Shown: positions 37,832-47,148, counted from the first letter of the stretch. The stretch is 64,000 nt of DNA from Nocardioides scoriae (GCF_900104965.1 NZ_LT629757.1:1550001-1614000); one strand, 5' to 3'. Notes: generated by a model not told the origin, from the letters alone. A program made the numbers and translations.

Positions 37832-38938
37832 TCAGGTCAGGTCGGTGCGCCCGGCCCGCTTGAGCTCCTCGACCACGGCCTTGACCTCCTGCGCGTGCGC
37901 GTACGTCGTGACCAGCACGGCGTCGCCGGTGTCGACCACGACGACGTCCTGCAGCCCCACCACCGCTACCGTGCGACCGGCGGCCGGCACCACGAGGCCG
38001 GTGCTGCCGGGGGCCTGCACGAGCGCCTCGTCGCCGAGGACGGTGACGCCCGGGGTCGACCGCGGCGTCATGGCGCCCAGGGCCGCGAAGTCGCCGAGGT
38101 CCTCCCACGCGAAGGGGCCCGGCACCATCGCGACGCGACCGGCGGCGGCGGCCGGCTCGGCCACCGCGTGGTCGATCGCGATCCGGGTCAGGCCGGGCCA
38201 GCGCCGCTCCAGCGTCGACGGGTCGGCGGCCACCTCGCGCAGCCCGGCGGCCAGGTCGGGGTGCTGCTCGGCCAGCAGGTCGAGCAGCGTGGCGGCCCGG
38301 ACGATGAACATGCCGGCGTTCCAGCGGTAGTCACCGCTCGCGACGTACGCCGCCGCCCGCTCGGCGTCGGGCTTCTCGACGAACTCGCCCACCCGCCTGG
38401 CCGTGGGGAACCCCTCGACGGCCTCCTCGCCGCGGACGTAGCCGAAGGCGGTGGAGGGGCCGGTCGGCTCGATGCCGATGGTGACGACCAGGCCGGTGGC
38501 GGCGACCTCCGCGGCCTCGCGCACGCAGGCCCGGAACTCCTCCTCCTGGAGGATGACGTGGTCGGCGGCGAACGAGCCGATCAGCGCCTCGGGGTCCTCG
38601 CGCTCGAGCACGGCCGCGGCCCAGCCGATGGCGGCCATCGAGTCGCGGGGGGCCGGCTCGGCCAGCACCCGGTCGACGGCCGGGAGCTGGCGGCGCACGG
38701 CGCGCTCGTGGACCGCGCCCGTGACCACCACGACGCGCTCCCCCACCAGCGGCACCAGCCGGTCGACGGTCGACTGCAGCAGGCTGCGCCCCGAGCCGGT
38801 GAGGTCGAGCAGGAACTTGGGGTTGCCGGCGCGCGACAGCGGCCACAGCCGGGTGCCCGCGCCACCGGCCGGGACCACCGCCCACAGGCGTCCGAGCGGG
38901 TCCCCGGCAGGCGGGCTGGACGGCACGGGTGCGCTCAC
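37832..38938 (-). CDS. manC: Mannose-1-phosphate guanylyltransferase
   Basis: 368 residues; makes GDP-mannose from GTP and mannose-1-phosphate. GTG at 38938. The nucleotide-binding signature LWAVVPAGGAGTRLWPLSR lies at the N-terminus, the FVEKPD metal/sugar site mid-protein, and the WNAGMFI and EDLGDF motifs later, all diagnostic of the GMP family. It lacks the C-terminal isomerase domain of type II enzymes, so it is the single-function form, like mycobacterial Rv3264c. Together with manB it provides GDP-mannose for mannosylated glycolipids. It is divergent from the TIGR03089-like gene. Confidence 0.95.
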   Translation of the reverse strand: MSAPVPSSPPAGDPLGRLWAVVPAGGAGTRLWPLSRAGNPKFLLDLTGSGRSLLQSTVDRLVPLVGERVVVVTGAVHERAVRRQLPAVDRVLAEPAPRDSMAAIGWAAAVLEREDPEALIGSFAADHVILQEEEFRACVREAAEVAATGLVVTIGIEPTGPSTAFGYVRGEEAVEGFPTARRVGEFVEKPDAERAAAYVASGDYRWNAGMFIVRAATLLDLLAEQHPDLAAGLREVAADPSTLERRWPGLTRIAIDHAVAEPAAAAGRVAMVPGPFAWEDLGDFAALGAMTPRSTPGVTVLGDEALVQAPGSTGLVVPAAGRTVAVVGLQDVVVVDTGDAVLVTTYAHAQEVKAVVEELKRAGRTDLT

Positions 38939-38989
38939 GCGGGCATCCTGCCACGGGGCACGCCCCCGACCCGACTACCGTTCGCGGTG

Positions 38990-39712
38990 ATGACCACCAC
39001 GATCCCCGACCTGCTCGCACGCCGCCTCGCCGAGGACCCCGGTGGTCCGCTCGTCACGTTCTACGACGACGCCAGCAGCGAGCGCACCGAGCTGTCCGCC
39101 ACCACCTACGCCAACTGGCTGGCCAAGAACGCCAACCTGCTGGTCGAGGAGCTCGACCTCGCGGCGGGCGACCTGCTGCTCGTCGACCTGCCCGCCCACT
39201 GGCTGGTGCCGGTGCTGCTGGGGGCCGCCTGGAGCGCCGGCGTCGCCGTCACGACCGACCCCGACCAGGGGCACGACGCGGTGGTCTGCGGGCCCGACTC
39301 CGTCGCGTCGTACGCCGCGGCCGGCGGCACCGTGCTGGCCTGCTCGCTGCGCCCCTTCGCCACGCCCTTCGCCGAGCCGCTGCCGCCCGGGGTCGTCGAC
39401 CACGGCACCGCCTGGCCCGGCCAGAGCGACGTCTTCCTCGGGCTCGACCCGGTCACGCCCGACACCCCGGCGTGGGTCGACGCCGACGGCGCACCCGGCC
39501 ACGCCCTGCTCGTCGAGGCGGCCGCCGAGGCGGCCCTGGCGGGCCGGACCCGGGTGCTGACCGACCGCCACCCCGCGAGCGGGCGCGGCGTCCCGCTGCT
39601 CCTCGCCCCGCTGCTGGCCGGCGGCTCGCTCGTGCTGGTCCGCCACCCCGACGCCGAGGGCTGGGAGCACCGGGCCGAGCAGGAGCAGGCCAGCCTGGTG
39701 CTGCGGGCCTGA
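38990..39712 (+). CDS. TIGR03089-type acyl-CoA-synthetase-like protein
   Basis: 240 residues, ATG at 38990 (GTG 38987 is adjacent but out of frame). The N-terminal half resembles the opening of AMP-binding enzymes (PGGPLVTFYDD, ELSATTYANWLAKNANLL, LVLLGAAWSAGV-like PVLLGAAWSAGVAV), but the protein ends well before any AMP-binding core, which matches the actinobacterial family TIGR03089, found at this locus in mycobacteria (Rv3268). It is not expected to be a complete synthetase. Function unknown; cytoplasmic. Confidence 0.85.
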   Translation: MTTTIPDLLARRLAEDPGGPLVTFYDDASSERTELSATTYANWLAKNANLLVEELDLAAGDLLLVDLPAHWLVPVLLGAAWSAGVAVTTDPDQGHDAVVCGPDSVASYAAAGGTVLACSLRPFATPFAEPLPPGVVDHGTAWPGQSDVFLGLDPVTPDTPAWVDADGAPGHALLVEAAAEAALAGRTRVLTDRHPASGRGVPLLLAPLLAGGSLVLVRHPDAEGWEHRAEQEQASLVLRA

Positions 39713-39776
39713 GCCCCGCCCCGGCCACCCGCGCCGACGGGTGCCCGCGAGTGCCGGCGGGGGTGCCCGCTGCGGG

Positions 39777-42700
39777 TCAGTCCGCGCGGACGTGGTCGGT
39801 GAAGCCCTCGCCCATCAGCCGCTTGGTGCCGACTCCACGGCCGGTGCCGGGCAGCACCCAGACCTTGCCGAGCTTGTCGCGCACGACCAGGTCGGCGCGG
39901 CCGTCGCCGTCGACGTCACCCGGTCCGATCACCCAGGCGAACTTCGACAGGTCGACCCCGGCGCCACCGGCGGCCGGGACGAAGCCGCCGCCGGGGCCGT
40001 TGTAGCGCGAGCCCTTGGCCGCCGGCGCCCAGCTGCCCGAGCCGATCTGGTTGAAGGTCCGCAGCGTCGCCGGAGCGGTGCGCGGCGCCTCGAAGCCGGC
40101 CTTGCCGTTGCCCGGGTAGACGACCATGTCGCCGGTGCGGGTCTTGCCCGCCAGGTCCGGGTCGCCGTCGCCGGTGACGTCGCCGACGGCGGCCAGGCGC
40201 ACGACCGGCTTCCAGCCGTCGGCCATCGTCGTCGGCGAGCCGAAGCCGCCCTTGCCGTTGCCCCGGCGCAGCACGAGCCGGTCGCCGTCGTCCTCGCGGG
40301 TGACCAGGTCGGCGTGGCCGTCGTCGTTCCAGTCGCCGACCGAGAGCACCTGGCTGACGCCGCTGATGCGCAGCGTGGTGGCCATGGTCTCCCACAGGTT
40401 GAGGCGGCCGTTGTTGGGCACCACGACGAGGGCGGTGCGGGCCGCGTTGAGGCCGACCAGGTCGCCGCGGGTGCCCGTCATCGGGGCGACGGAGAGGTCG
40501 ACCAGCGAGGCGGCGGCGTCGTAGGGCCCCATCGAGGAGGTGCTCAGGGCCGGCTTCGAGCCCGGCAGACCGGCCACGATCTTGGTCTCCCGGGTCGAGG
40601 CCGAGCGGAGCACCAGGTCCCCGACCGCGTCTCCGGTCAGGTCGGCGGCGCTGCCGGCGAAGGTGTCGAAGCCGGTGTTGAGGGCCCGGTCGCGCACCGG
40701 GGTGCCCAGCGTGCCCCTGGAGGTGGCCGGCACCAGGTAGAGGTAGCCGTCGGAGCGGCGGGCGGCCAGGTCGACGCGACCGTCGCCGTTGACGTCGCCC
40801 ACGGCGGCCGTCGAGGTGTACGACGACCACGCGCTGCTCAGCAGCGTGGACCGCGTGAAGGTGCCGTCGCCCCGACCGGTGAACAGGCGCAGCTTGCCGG
40901 CGCTGCCGACCGAGATGACGTCGTTGCGGCCGTCACGGTCCCAGTCCCCCGCGGCGATGACCGTGCGGGCCGGGGCGAACGCCGTGGTGGGGGCGGTGCC
41001 CGTGGTGGCCACCTTGCCGGTGCCGTCGCCGGCGTACACCCGGGTGGTGCCGTCGGAGACGGCCCGGGCGAGCACGTCGCCGCGCTTGTCGCCGGTGACG
41101 TCGCCCACGGCGACCACCAGGTCGAAGCGCTTCCAGTTGGCGGTGGTGCTGACGCTGCCCGTGAAGTCGGTCTGGCCGGCCGTGGGCAGCACCTGGACGG
41201 TGCCGTTGGTCTTCTGGGTCACCAGGTCGGGGAAGCGGCCGGTCGTGAGCACGCGGGCGGCCGGCAGGTCGATGTCGGCGGGCTGCTTGGCCCAGGCGCG
41301 CGGCTTCTGCGTCGGCGAGGTGAACACCGCGCCGTTGTCGCTCGGCGGCGTCGGGGTGGGGGTGGGGGTCGGGGTCGGCGCCGGGTTGCCGTTCTGGGCC
41401 GCCGTCTGCAGCTTCTGCGCCGCCGCGCGGATCGCGGGGATCTTGGCGTAGAGGTACTTGCCCGGGCAGGCGGTCTGGCCGACGTCGCGGTGGCCGTTGA
41501 TGGCCTGCAGGTAGCGGTCCTTGACGTAGAGCCTGGTGCTGTCGGCGCGGATGTCGTAGGACGACAGCTTCCACGCGAACAGCGCGGCGTACGCGTCGAG
41601 GACGGCCTGGGGCGGCGCCACGACGTCGTAGTTGCCGATCGCCGACATCGCGAAGGAGACCTCGTTGTAGCCCAGGGTGTGGGCCCCGACGACGGCCTTG
41701 CCGACCCCGCCGTAGCGGCCCTCCCAGATCCGGCCGAAGCGGTCGACGAGGAAGTTGTAGCCGATGTCGCTCCAGCCGCGGGACTGCGTGTGGTACGCGT
41801 AGATGCCGCGCAGCAGGGACGGCACCTGGGCCTCGGTGTAGGTGTTGGCGTTGACCGTGTGGTGGATGAACCCGGCCTTGACGGTGCCGTAGCTGGGCGA
41901 GCCGTCGCGCAGGCTCTCGTTGGCGCCCCACTGGGCGCGGGAGTAGATCGTGGGCTTGGTGCTGACCTTCATGGCGCTCAGCGCGACGGTGTCGCTGCTC
42001 GAGGTGGTCGCGGTGTCGCCCGAGGTGGTCGCCGGCGTCGGGCGGGCGCCGCCCTGGTCCCCGGTGGTCCCCGCGGGGTCGGGGAGGGTCGCGGTGTCGA
42101 TCGCGGGCCCGGCCTCGGTCGTGGGGCCGGTGCCCGGGTCGATGACGGCCAGCTCGAGGTCGGGCGGCGTCGAGCCGTCGGTGGTGGAGGCCCGCATCTG
42201 GACCTGGTCGACGTCGCCGACCACGACCGCGTCGGTCCCCGGGCGGTCGCGCGCGGTCTCGGCCTCGGCCCCGTCGGGGCCGTGCTCGTCGTGGTACTCC
42301 GCCGTCGTCCAGCCCGACCAGCGGCCGTCGGTCTCGGTGCGGACCTGCACGGAGATCTGGTCCTCGTCGTACTCCACGCCGTGCTTCCAGGTCACGCCGA
42401 CGGTGGCGTAGCCCTTGACCGGCTGGGGCGCCGAGCGGGCCACGAGCCGCGCCGGCTGCTCCTCCTCCTGGGCATCCGGCTGCACGCTGCGTCCCGAGGT
42501 CCGCGGCGCGGGCGCCGGGGCGGTGGGGCTCGCGGCCGGGGCCTGGGGCTGCGCGGGCTGCTGGGCGGTCGGGGCGTCGGGCCGGGGGGCGTCCCGGACC
42601 GCCGGGGCGACCCCGGTGACCTTGACCTCGCGGACCTTCGGCGTCACCGGCGTGGTGTCGACCGTGCCCTGGAGACGCTGCCGCAGCACCGTGGCGTCGT

Positions 42701-42851
42701 CCGGCGAGAATGCCTGCGCCGCACCGGTCGAGGGCGCGGGGACGATGTCGAGGGTGCGCACGCCGGCGGCGGACACGCCCACGACGAGCACGACCGCCGT
42801 GACCAGCGACTGCTGGCACACGGTGACGTAGCGGGCACGGCGAGAAGGCAT
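39777..42851 (-). CDS. Secreted PGRP-type N-acetylmuramoyl-L-alanine amidase with FG-GAP repeats
   Basis: 1024 residues from ATG 42851, with GGAG 9 bases upstream. A signal or anchor segment (LVTAVVLVVGVSAAG) is followed by a Pro/Ala/Thr-rich region, a beta-rich domain of about 130 residues, then an Amidase_2/PGRP domain: SRAQWGANESL, FIHHTVNANTYT, GRYGGVGKAVVGAHTLGYN, INGHRDVGQTACPGKY. The zinc ligands (His, His and Cys/His) appear present. A PTPTPTP linker leads to a C-terminal series of FG-GAP/VCBS-like repeats with DxDGD-type calcium loops (GDVNGDGRVDLA, GDWNDDGHADLV, GDVDGDGRADLV), likely a propeller. It should act on peptidoglycan outside the cell. Palindromic elements precede it. Confidence 0.93.
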   Translation of the reverse strand: MPSRRARYVTVCQQSLVTAVVLVVGVSAAGVRTLDIVPAPSTGAAQAFSPDDATVLRQRLQGTVDTTPVTPKVREVKVTGVAPAVRDAPRPDAPTAQQPAQPQAPAASPTAPAPAPRTSGRSVQPDAQEEEQPARLVARSAPQPVKGYATVGVTWKHGVEYDEDQISVQVRTETDGRWSGWTTAEYHDEHGPDGAEAETARDRPGTDAVVVGDVDQVQMRASTTDGSTPPDLELAVIDPGTGPTTEAGPAIDTATLPDPAGTTGDQGGARPTPATTSGDTATTSSSDTVALSAMKVSTKPTIYSRAQWGANESLRDGSPSYGTVKAGFIHHTVNANTYTEAQVPSLLRGIYAYHTQSRGWSDIGYNFLVDRFGRIWEGRYGGVGKAVVGAHTLGYNEVSFAMSAIGNYDVVAPPQAVLDAYAALFAWKLSSYDIRADSTRLYVKDRYLQAINGHRDVGQTACPGKYLYAKIPAIRAAAQKLQTAAQNGNPAPTPTPTPTPTPPSDNGAVFTSPTQKPRAWAKQPADIDLPAARVLTTGRFPDLVTQKTNGTVQVLPTAGQTDFTGSVSTTANWKRFDLVVAVGDVTGDKRGDVLARAVSDGTTRVYAGDGTGKVATTGTAPTTAFAPARTVIAAGDWDRDGRNDVISVGSAGKLRLFTGRGDGTFTRSTLLSSAWSSYTSTAAVGDVNGDGRVDLAARRSDGYLYLVPATSRGTLGTPVRDRALNTGFDTFAGSAADLTGDAVGDLVLRSASTRETKIVAGLPGSKPALSTSSMGPYDAAASLVDLSVAPMTGTRGDLVGLNAARTALVVVPNNGRLNLWETMATTLRISGVSQVLSVGDWNDDGHADLVTREDDGDRLVLRRGNGKGGFGSPTTMADGWKPVVRLAAVGDVTGDGDPDLAGKTRTGDMVVYPGNGKAGFEAPRTAPATLRTFNQIGSGSWAPAAKGSRYNGPGGGFVPAAGGAGVDLSKFAWVIGPGDVDGDGRADLVVRDKLGKVWVLPGTGRGVGTKRLMGEGFTDHVRAD

Positions 42852-42877
42852 CAACAGGTCTCCGAGTGAGGGGAAGT

Positions 42878-43012
42878 AATTCACACGAGTACCAAGTTTC
42901 ACACCAGTTACAGGTGCCCCCGCAACCTAAATGCCCGAATTACACATCTGTATTTAAATGCCCTCGTTAATGCCACCGGTGTCATTCTGGGCCGAATTCC
43001 ACGGGTGTGATT
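42878..43012. promoter_or_regulatory. Cluster of 18-bp palindromic elements upstream of PGRP amidase
   Basis: The 305-bp gap between the amidase and wzt is far richer in AT than its surroundings. Three elements share a core: AATTACACATCTGTATTT (42938), AATGCCACCGGTGTCATT (42969) and AATTCCACGGGTGTGATT (42995). Weaker relatives lie at 42878 and 42896. All resemble the whiB-fbiA palindrome. They probably hold the amidase promoter and operators for a dimeric regulator. No gene is seen in the gap. Confidence 0.5.
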
Positions 43013-43040
43013 AACGATTTCCGTCCCGCGGCTCACGCCC

Positions 43041-43095
43041 GTCCGGGCGACGTCCGGGCCACGTCCCGGCCACGTCAGGGCGACGTCCGGGCAGG
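43041..43095. repeat. Five degenerate 11-bp direct repeats
   Basis: Copies of GTCCGGGCGAC with substitutions (GTCCGGGCCAC, GTCCCGGCCAC, GTCAGGGCGAC, GTCCGGGCAGG) run end to end between the palindromic cluster and the wzt terminator. Non-coding; role unknown. They could be part of a structured 3' region of wzt. Confidence 0.75.
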
Positions 43096-43101
43096 CCGGC
43101 G

Positions 43102-43131
43102 CCGGCGGTCCGTCGTACGACGGACCGCCGG
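43102..43131 (-). terminator. Perfect 30-bp palindrome after wzt
   Basis: CCGGCGGTCCGTCGT and its exact complement meet with no spacer, 26 bases beyond the wzt stop. As RNA it would form a long GC-rich hairpin ending the glfT2-wzm-wzt transcript. A dimeric-protein site is an alternative. Confidence 0.65.
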
Positions 43132-43156
43132 GCGGCGGAGCAGCAGAGGGGGCGCC

Positions 43157-43927
43157 TCAGACGTCGGCGCCGAGCTCCTCGTCGACGTTCTCCTCGTCGG
43201 GAGCGTCGTCGTAGTGCAGGTGCCGGATGCCCTCGTCGACGTCGCCGTCGAAGGTCAGCTCGCCCTTCTCGAGGACGAGCACGCGGTCGCACATCGCGCG
43301 CACGGAGGCGGCGGCGTGGGAGACGTAGAAGATGGTGGTGCCCTGCTGGCGCACCTCCTGCATCTTCTCCATGCACTTGCGCTTGAAGGGCCGGTCCCCC
43401 ACGGCGAGCACCTCGTCGGCCAGGAACACGTCGGCGTCCACGTGGATGGCGATCGAGAACCCCAGGCGGGCGTACATGCCCGAGGAGTAGTGCGAGACCG
43501 GGGTGTCCATGAACTTGCCGATGTCGGCGAAGTCGACGATGGCGTCGAACTTGGAGTTGATCTCCTTCTCCCCCATGCCGAGGATCGCGCCGTTGAGGTA
43601 GAGGTTCTCGCGGCCGGTCAGCTGGGGGTGGAACCCCGCCCCGGTGGCGATCAGGCCGGCGATCCGTCCCCGGGTCAGGACGCGGCCCGCGTCGGGGCGC
43701 ATCACGCCGTTGATGACCTTGAGCAGCGTGCTCTTGCCGGAGCCGTTGAGGCCCATCAGGCCGATCGACTCGCCCTGCTCGACCGTGAAGGAGACGTCCT
43801 TGACGGCGAGGAACTGCTCGCGCAGCGGCAGGCCGCGGGCCCGTGCCACCGCCATCGACTTCAGGGTGCGGCTGTAGGCCATCGTGAACTGCTTCGACAC
43901 GTGGTCGACCTCGATGGAGACGGACAT
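43157..43927 (-). CDS. wzt: Polysaccharide ABC exporter ATPase (Wzt, galactan type)
   Basis: 256 residues; energises export of a lipid-linked polysaccharide with the Wzm permease. ATG at 43927, one base after the wzm stop. Walker A GLNGSGKST, ABC signature YSSGMYARLGFSIAI, Walker B DVFLADEVLAVGD and the H-loop in IFYVSHAAAS are present. It lacks the C-terminal carbohydrate-binding domain of O9a-type Wzt, as in the mycobacterial galactan exporter Rv3781, consistent with export without chain-end recognition. The tail is very acidic (DAPDEENVDEELGADV). Confidence 0.94.
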   Translation of the reverse strand: MSVSIEVDHVSKQFTMAYSRTLKSMAVARARGLPLREQFLAVKDVSFTVEQGESIGLMGLNGSGKSTLLKVINGVMRPDAGRVLTRGRIAGLIATGAGFHPQLTGRENLYLNGAILGMGEKEINSKFDAIVDFADIGKFMDTPVSHYSSGMYARLGFSIAIHVDADVFLADEVLAVGDRPFKRKCMEKMQEVRQQGTTIFYVSHAAASVRAMCDRVLVLEKGELTFDGDVDEGIRHLHYDDAPDEENVDEELGADV

Positions 43928-43928
43928 G

Positions 43929-44978
43929 TCAGAGGCGCTCCGGGAACTTCCCCTCGGCGCGGGTGAAGAACCGCTGCGCGAGGTAGAGGAGGACGAGGCA
44001 GATGCCGAGCGTGATCAACCCACGGACCCACTGGTCGGGCGGGAAGGCCTGCTCGACCCGACCCTTGTCCTCGACCACGGGGTACCAGAAGAAGCGCTGG
44101 AAGAGCATCACCGCCTGGGCGACCGGGTTGGCGACGTAGATCTGGTAGAGCACCGGGTGGGACGCGTGGGCGGCGTAGATGCGCTCGAAGGGGTAGATCA
44201 TCGGCACCATGAAGTGCATGAACTGCAGGATCGTGCCGACGATGTTCTGGAAGTCGCGGTAGAAGACGTTCAGCGCCGAGAAGAACAGCGCCAGCGCCCC
44301 GGCGAAGCTGGTGAGGATGGCCAGGCCGAGCAGCAGCGCGGCCACCGAGGTCCACGTGACGTGCCAGCCCGCGACGAGGCAGGCCAGCACCAGCACCAGC
44401 ATCTGCGGCAGCGTGTGGTAGCCGGCCACCACCATGGACGCGACCGGGAAGACCTCGCGCGGCAGCCGCATCTTCTTGACCAGCGCGCGGTTCTGCCAGA
44501 TCGAGCGGGTGCCGCCGTTCCAGGTCTCGCTGAAGTAGTGCACCACCACCATGCCGGTGAACAGGTGGATCGCGAAGTGCGGGAAGTCGCGGTGCAGCCG
44601 GAGGATGAACCCCATCACCACGTAGTAGACGGCGAAGCGCATCGCCGGCTGCACGTAGGACCACAGCAGGCCCAGCAGCGAGGCGGAGTACATCTGCGCC
44701 AGCTCGCGGCGCACGATCAGGCGCAGCAGGTAGGGCTGGGAGAACACCTCGCGCAGCCCGCCCTTGGGGGCCGGCTCGCGCAGCTCGGCGTCCACGACCC
44801 GCACCTGGCGCGGCCCGGTGGCGGCCACGACCGGCATCGAGTCGGCCTTGCGCGCCGCCAGGCGTCGCGCGCGACGGGCCCGGCGCTTGCGCGCGCGGGC
44901 CTCGTCGACCTCCTCCGAGGCGGCCGCGGCGGCGGCCTTGTCGGCGGGGCCCCCGCGGCGGTGGACCTGGTCAGTCAC
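43929..44978 (-). CDS. wzm: Polysaccharide ABC exporter permease (Wzm)
   Basis: 349 residues; GTG at 44978 lies 8 bp inside the glfT2 3' end. A basic, Ala-rich cytoplasmic N-terminus of about 70 residues precedes the ABC-2 permease domain: ELAQMYSASLLGLLWSYVQP is the family entry motif, and about six membrane helices follow, with an AGALALFFSALNVFYRDFQN segment typical of polysaccharide exporters. It resembles Rv3783 of the mycobacterial galactan exporter. With wzt and glfT2 it forms a tight operon whose product should be carried across the membrane on a polyprenyl carrier. Confidence 0.94.
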   Translation of the reverse strand: MTDQVHRRGGPADKAAAAAASEEVDEARARKRRARRARRLAARKADSMPVVAATGPRQVRVVDAELREPAPKGGLREVFSQPYLLRLIVRRELAQMYSASLLGLLWSYVQPAMRFAVYYVVMGFILRLHRDFPHFAIHLFTGMVVVHYFSETWNGGTRSIWQNRALVKKMRLPREVFPVASMVVAGYHTLPQMLVLVLACLVAGWHVTWTSVAALLLGLAILTSFAGALALFFSALNVFYRDFQNIVGTILQFMHFMVPMIYPFERIYAAHASHPVLYQIYVANPVAQAVMLFQRFFWYPVVEDKGRVEQAFPPDQWVRGLITLGICLVLLYLAQRFFTRAEGKFPERL

Positions 44979-47037
44979 CGACGCGCCCGCCCTGCAGCGT
45001 GCCGGGGCCCACGGCGTCGTCGAGTCCCTCGAAGGTCTGCTTCCAGGTCTCGGGGGAGGTCAGGTCGCCCAGCGACTCGCGGTAGCGCCGCGAGAGCGCG
45101 GGCCACTCCTGCAGCAGCCGCCGGTGCAGGACGGCCGAGCGGCGCATCTGGTCGGCGAACAGCTGGGGGTCGCGCTGGTACCACGACGCGCTGGTGCCGT
45201 CGGCGGCCGAGACCACCGCGGAGTCCATCTGCGCCAGGCGCCACCAGCGCTGGTCGACGTGCGGCACCAGGCCCTCGGGGTGCTGGCGGGAGAGCTCGCG
45301 CGGCTTGCGGGTCTGGCGCACCAGGCCGGTGGCCGCCTTCTTGAGCACCGAGAGCTTGCTCTGCGCCACGCCCGTGTCGCGGCCGCGCTTGGGCGGCTTC
45401 TTCATCCGCGGGGCCGGGAACGCGGAGAGGTCCTTCTCGACGCGACCGTCGGTGAAGTGCTCGCGCAGCTCGCGGACCTCCTTGAGCCGGAAGGACATGT
45501 CGCGGTGCATCCGCTCCGGCCCGGCCAGGACGTCCTCGAGCGCCAGCAGGATGACCTCGCCGGTGCTGTACTGCATCGAGACCATGCGCTTGGCGTGGTT
45601 CTCGAGGCTCTCCAGCGCCAACCGCCCACCCCGCTCGTACGGCGAGTGGAGCAGGCCCGTGACGAGCCGGTTGCGCTCGTGGAAGTAGGCCTGCCAGTCG
45701 AGGGTGTCGTCCTTCTCGGTCCAGGGGACGTGCCACACGGCCGAGCCGGGCAGCGTCACCGTCGGGTAGCCGGCGGCCCGGGCGCGCAGCCCGAACTCCG
45801 CGTCGTCCCACTTGATGAACATCGGCAGCGACAGCCCGATCTCGCGGATCACCTTGGTCGGGACCAGGCACATCCACCAGCCGTTGTAGTCGACGTCGAT
45901 GCGGCGGTGCAGCCACTTGGTGGAGCGCAGCGTGCGTCGCGAGAAGTCCTGGCCGTGCTTGGTGGCCGGGGCGGGACCCCAGAACCAGCGCCACGGCGCC
46001 AGCGACTCGCCGAAGGCGTGCATCACCGAGCGGTCGTAGAGGCTGAACATCTGGCCGCCGACCAGCACCGGCTGGCGGGCCAGGTCGGCGAAGGTGACCG
46101 CGCGCTCGATGCCGTGCAGCTCGCAGACGACGTCGTCGTCGAGCAGCAGCACGTAGTCAGAGCTGCCCCTGGAGACCGCCTCGCTCATGGCGCGCGAGAA
46201 GCCGCCGGAGCCGCCGAGGTTGGCCTGCTCGACGAGCTTGAGCTTGTCGCCGAGCTTCTCCGAGGCCCGCGCGAAGTCGGGGTGGTCGCTGACCCGCTGG
46301 TTGCCCTGGTCCACGACGATGACCTCGTCGAGCAGGTCGAGCACCTCGGGGCTCTCCCCCAGGTTGACCAGCTGGGCGGCGCAGAAGTCGGGCCGGTTGA
46401 AGGTCGTGATGCCGATCGAGAGCCGGCCGTGGGCCTGGCGGTCGGTCTCGAAGGCCCAGGTCGCCTCCTCGAGGGCGAGCTCGCGCTCGTCGGCCTCGAT
46501 GTCGAACCAGTACCACCCGCCGTCGATGAACGGCGCCAGCGGCAGCTCGAACTCGAGGTGGACGGGCTCGGCGGAGTCGACCCGCGCGCTCTCCGCCCGG
46601 ACGACGTGGCCCTTGGCGGTGGAGCGGTAGATGATGAGGTTGCCCTGGCCGCTGAGCGTCACCGACAGGTGCACGCTCGAGAACTCGGTCCACCGGCGCC
46701 AGTAGCTGGCCGGGAAGGCGTTGAAGTAGGTGCCGAAGGTGAGCCGCTTGGTCGGCTCGGCCACCGCGTGGCCGGCGTCGGTGATCCGGCCGAAGCCCTG
46801 GATGCCCTGGGCGACCTCGGTCGTCTCGACGTCCTTGGACTTCTTGCCGCCGGAGTCCTCGCTCCCGGCGCCCGCCTGACCGGTGCCACCGCCCTCGGCC
46901 GCGCCGAAGTGGGACACGCCGCCGACGTAGAGCGCGCGGACGTCGAGCTCCTGGTCGGCGCGCATCAGGGTGCGCTGGACGGTCCGGAGACCGACGCTGG
47001 TGGCCGCCTCGTCGGACGTGGTGGTGGTGGGGCTCAC
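44971..47037 (-). CDS. glfT2: GlfT2-like galactofuranosyltransferase
   Basis: 688 residues; polymerising GT-A enzyme expected to extend galactofuranose chains from UDP-Galf. GTG at 47037 is chosen; the longer frame has no support. An N-terminal beta-rich domain (about residues 20-200, with a Gly/Ser/Lys-rich insert at 45-75) precedes the GT-A domain: LSIGITTFNRPDFC, the metal-binding DDD at 300-302 (LLLDDDVVCE), WWMCLVPTKV, the WDDAEFGLR catalytic pair and a later HVPW His. This is the layout of mycobacterial GlfT2 (about 640 residues). It heads the operon glfT2-wzm-wzt. Confidence 0.93.
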   Translation of the reverse strand: MSPTTTTSDEAATSVGLRTVQRTLMRADQELDVRALYVGGVSHFGAAEGGGTGQAGAGSEDSGGKKSKDVETTEVAQGIQGFGRITDAGHAVAEPTKRLTFGTYFNAFPASYWRRWTEFSSVHLSVTLSGQGNLIIYRSTAKGHVVRAESARVDSAEPVHLEFELPLAPFIDGGWYWFDIEADERELALEEATWAFETDRQAHGRLSIGITTFNRPDFCAAQLVNLGESPEVLDLLDEVIVVDQGNQRVSDHPDFARASEKLGDKLKLVEQANLGGSGGFSRAMSEAVSRGSSDYVLLLDDDVVCELHGIERAVTFADLARQPVLVGGQMFSLYDRSVMHAFGESLAPWRWFWGPAPATKHGQDFSRRTLRSTKWLHRRIDVDYNGWWMCLVPTKVIREIGLSLPMFIKWDDAEFGLRARAAGYPTVTLPGSAVWHVPWTEKDDTLDWQAYFHERNRLVTGLLHSPYERGGRLALESLENHAKRMVSMQYSTGEVILLALEDVLAGPERMHRDMSFRLKEVRELREHFTDGRVEKDLSAFPAPRMKKPPKRGRDTGVAQSKLSVLKKAATGLVRQTRKPRELSRQHPEGLVPHVDQRWWRLAQMDSAVVSAADGTSASWYQRDPQLFADQMRRSAVLHRRLLQEWPALSRRYRESLGDLTSPETWKQTFEGLDDAVGPGTLQGGRVGD

Positions 47038-47148
47038 AGTGCCTGCCTGAGGGGGGTCAAAGGGGTGGAACGGCCCGGTTCGGCCATCGTCGAAGGTACC
47101 AGCCCGAGGCCCCCGGACCGGGCCCACCGCGCGTGGCGGCGGGCCGGA

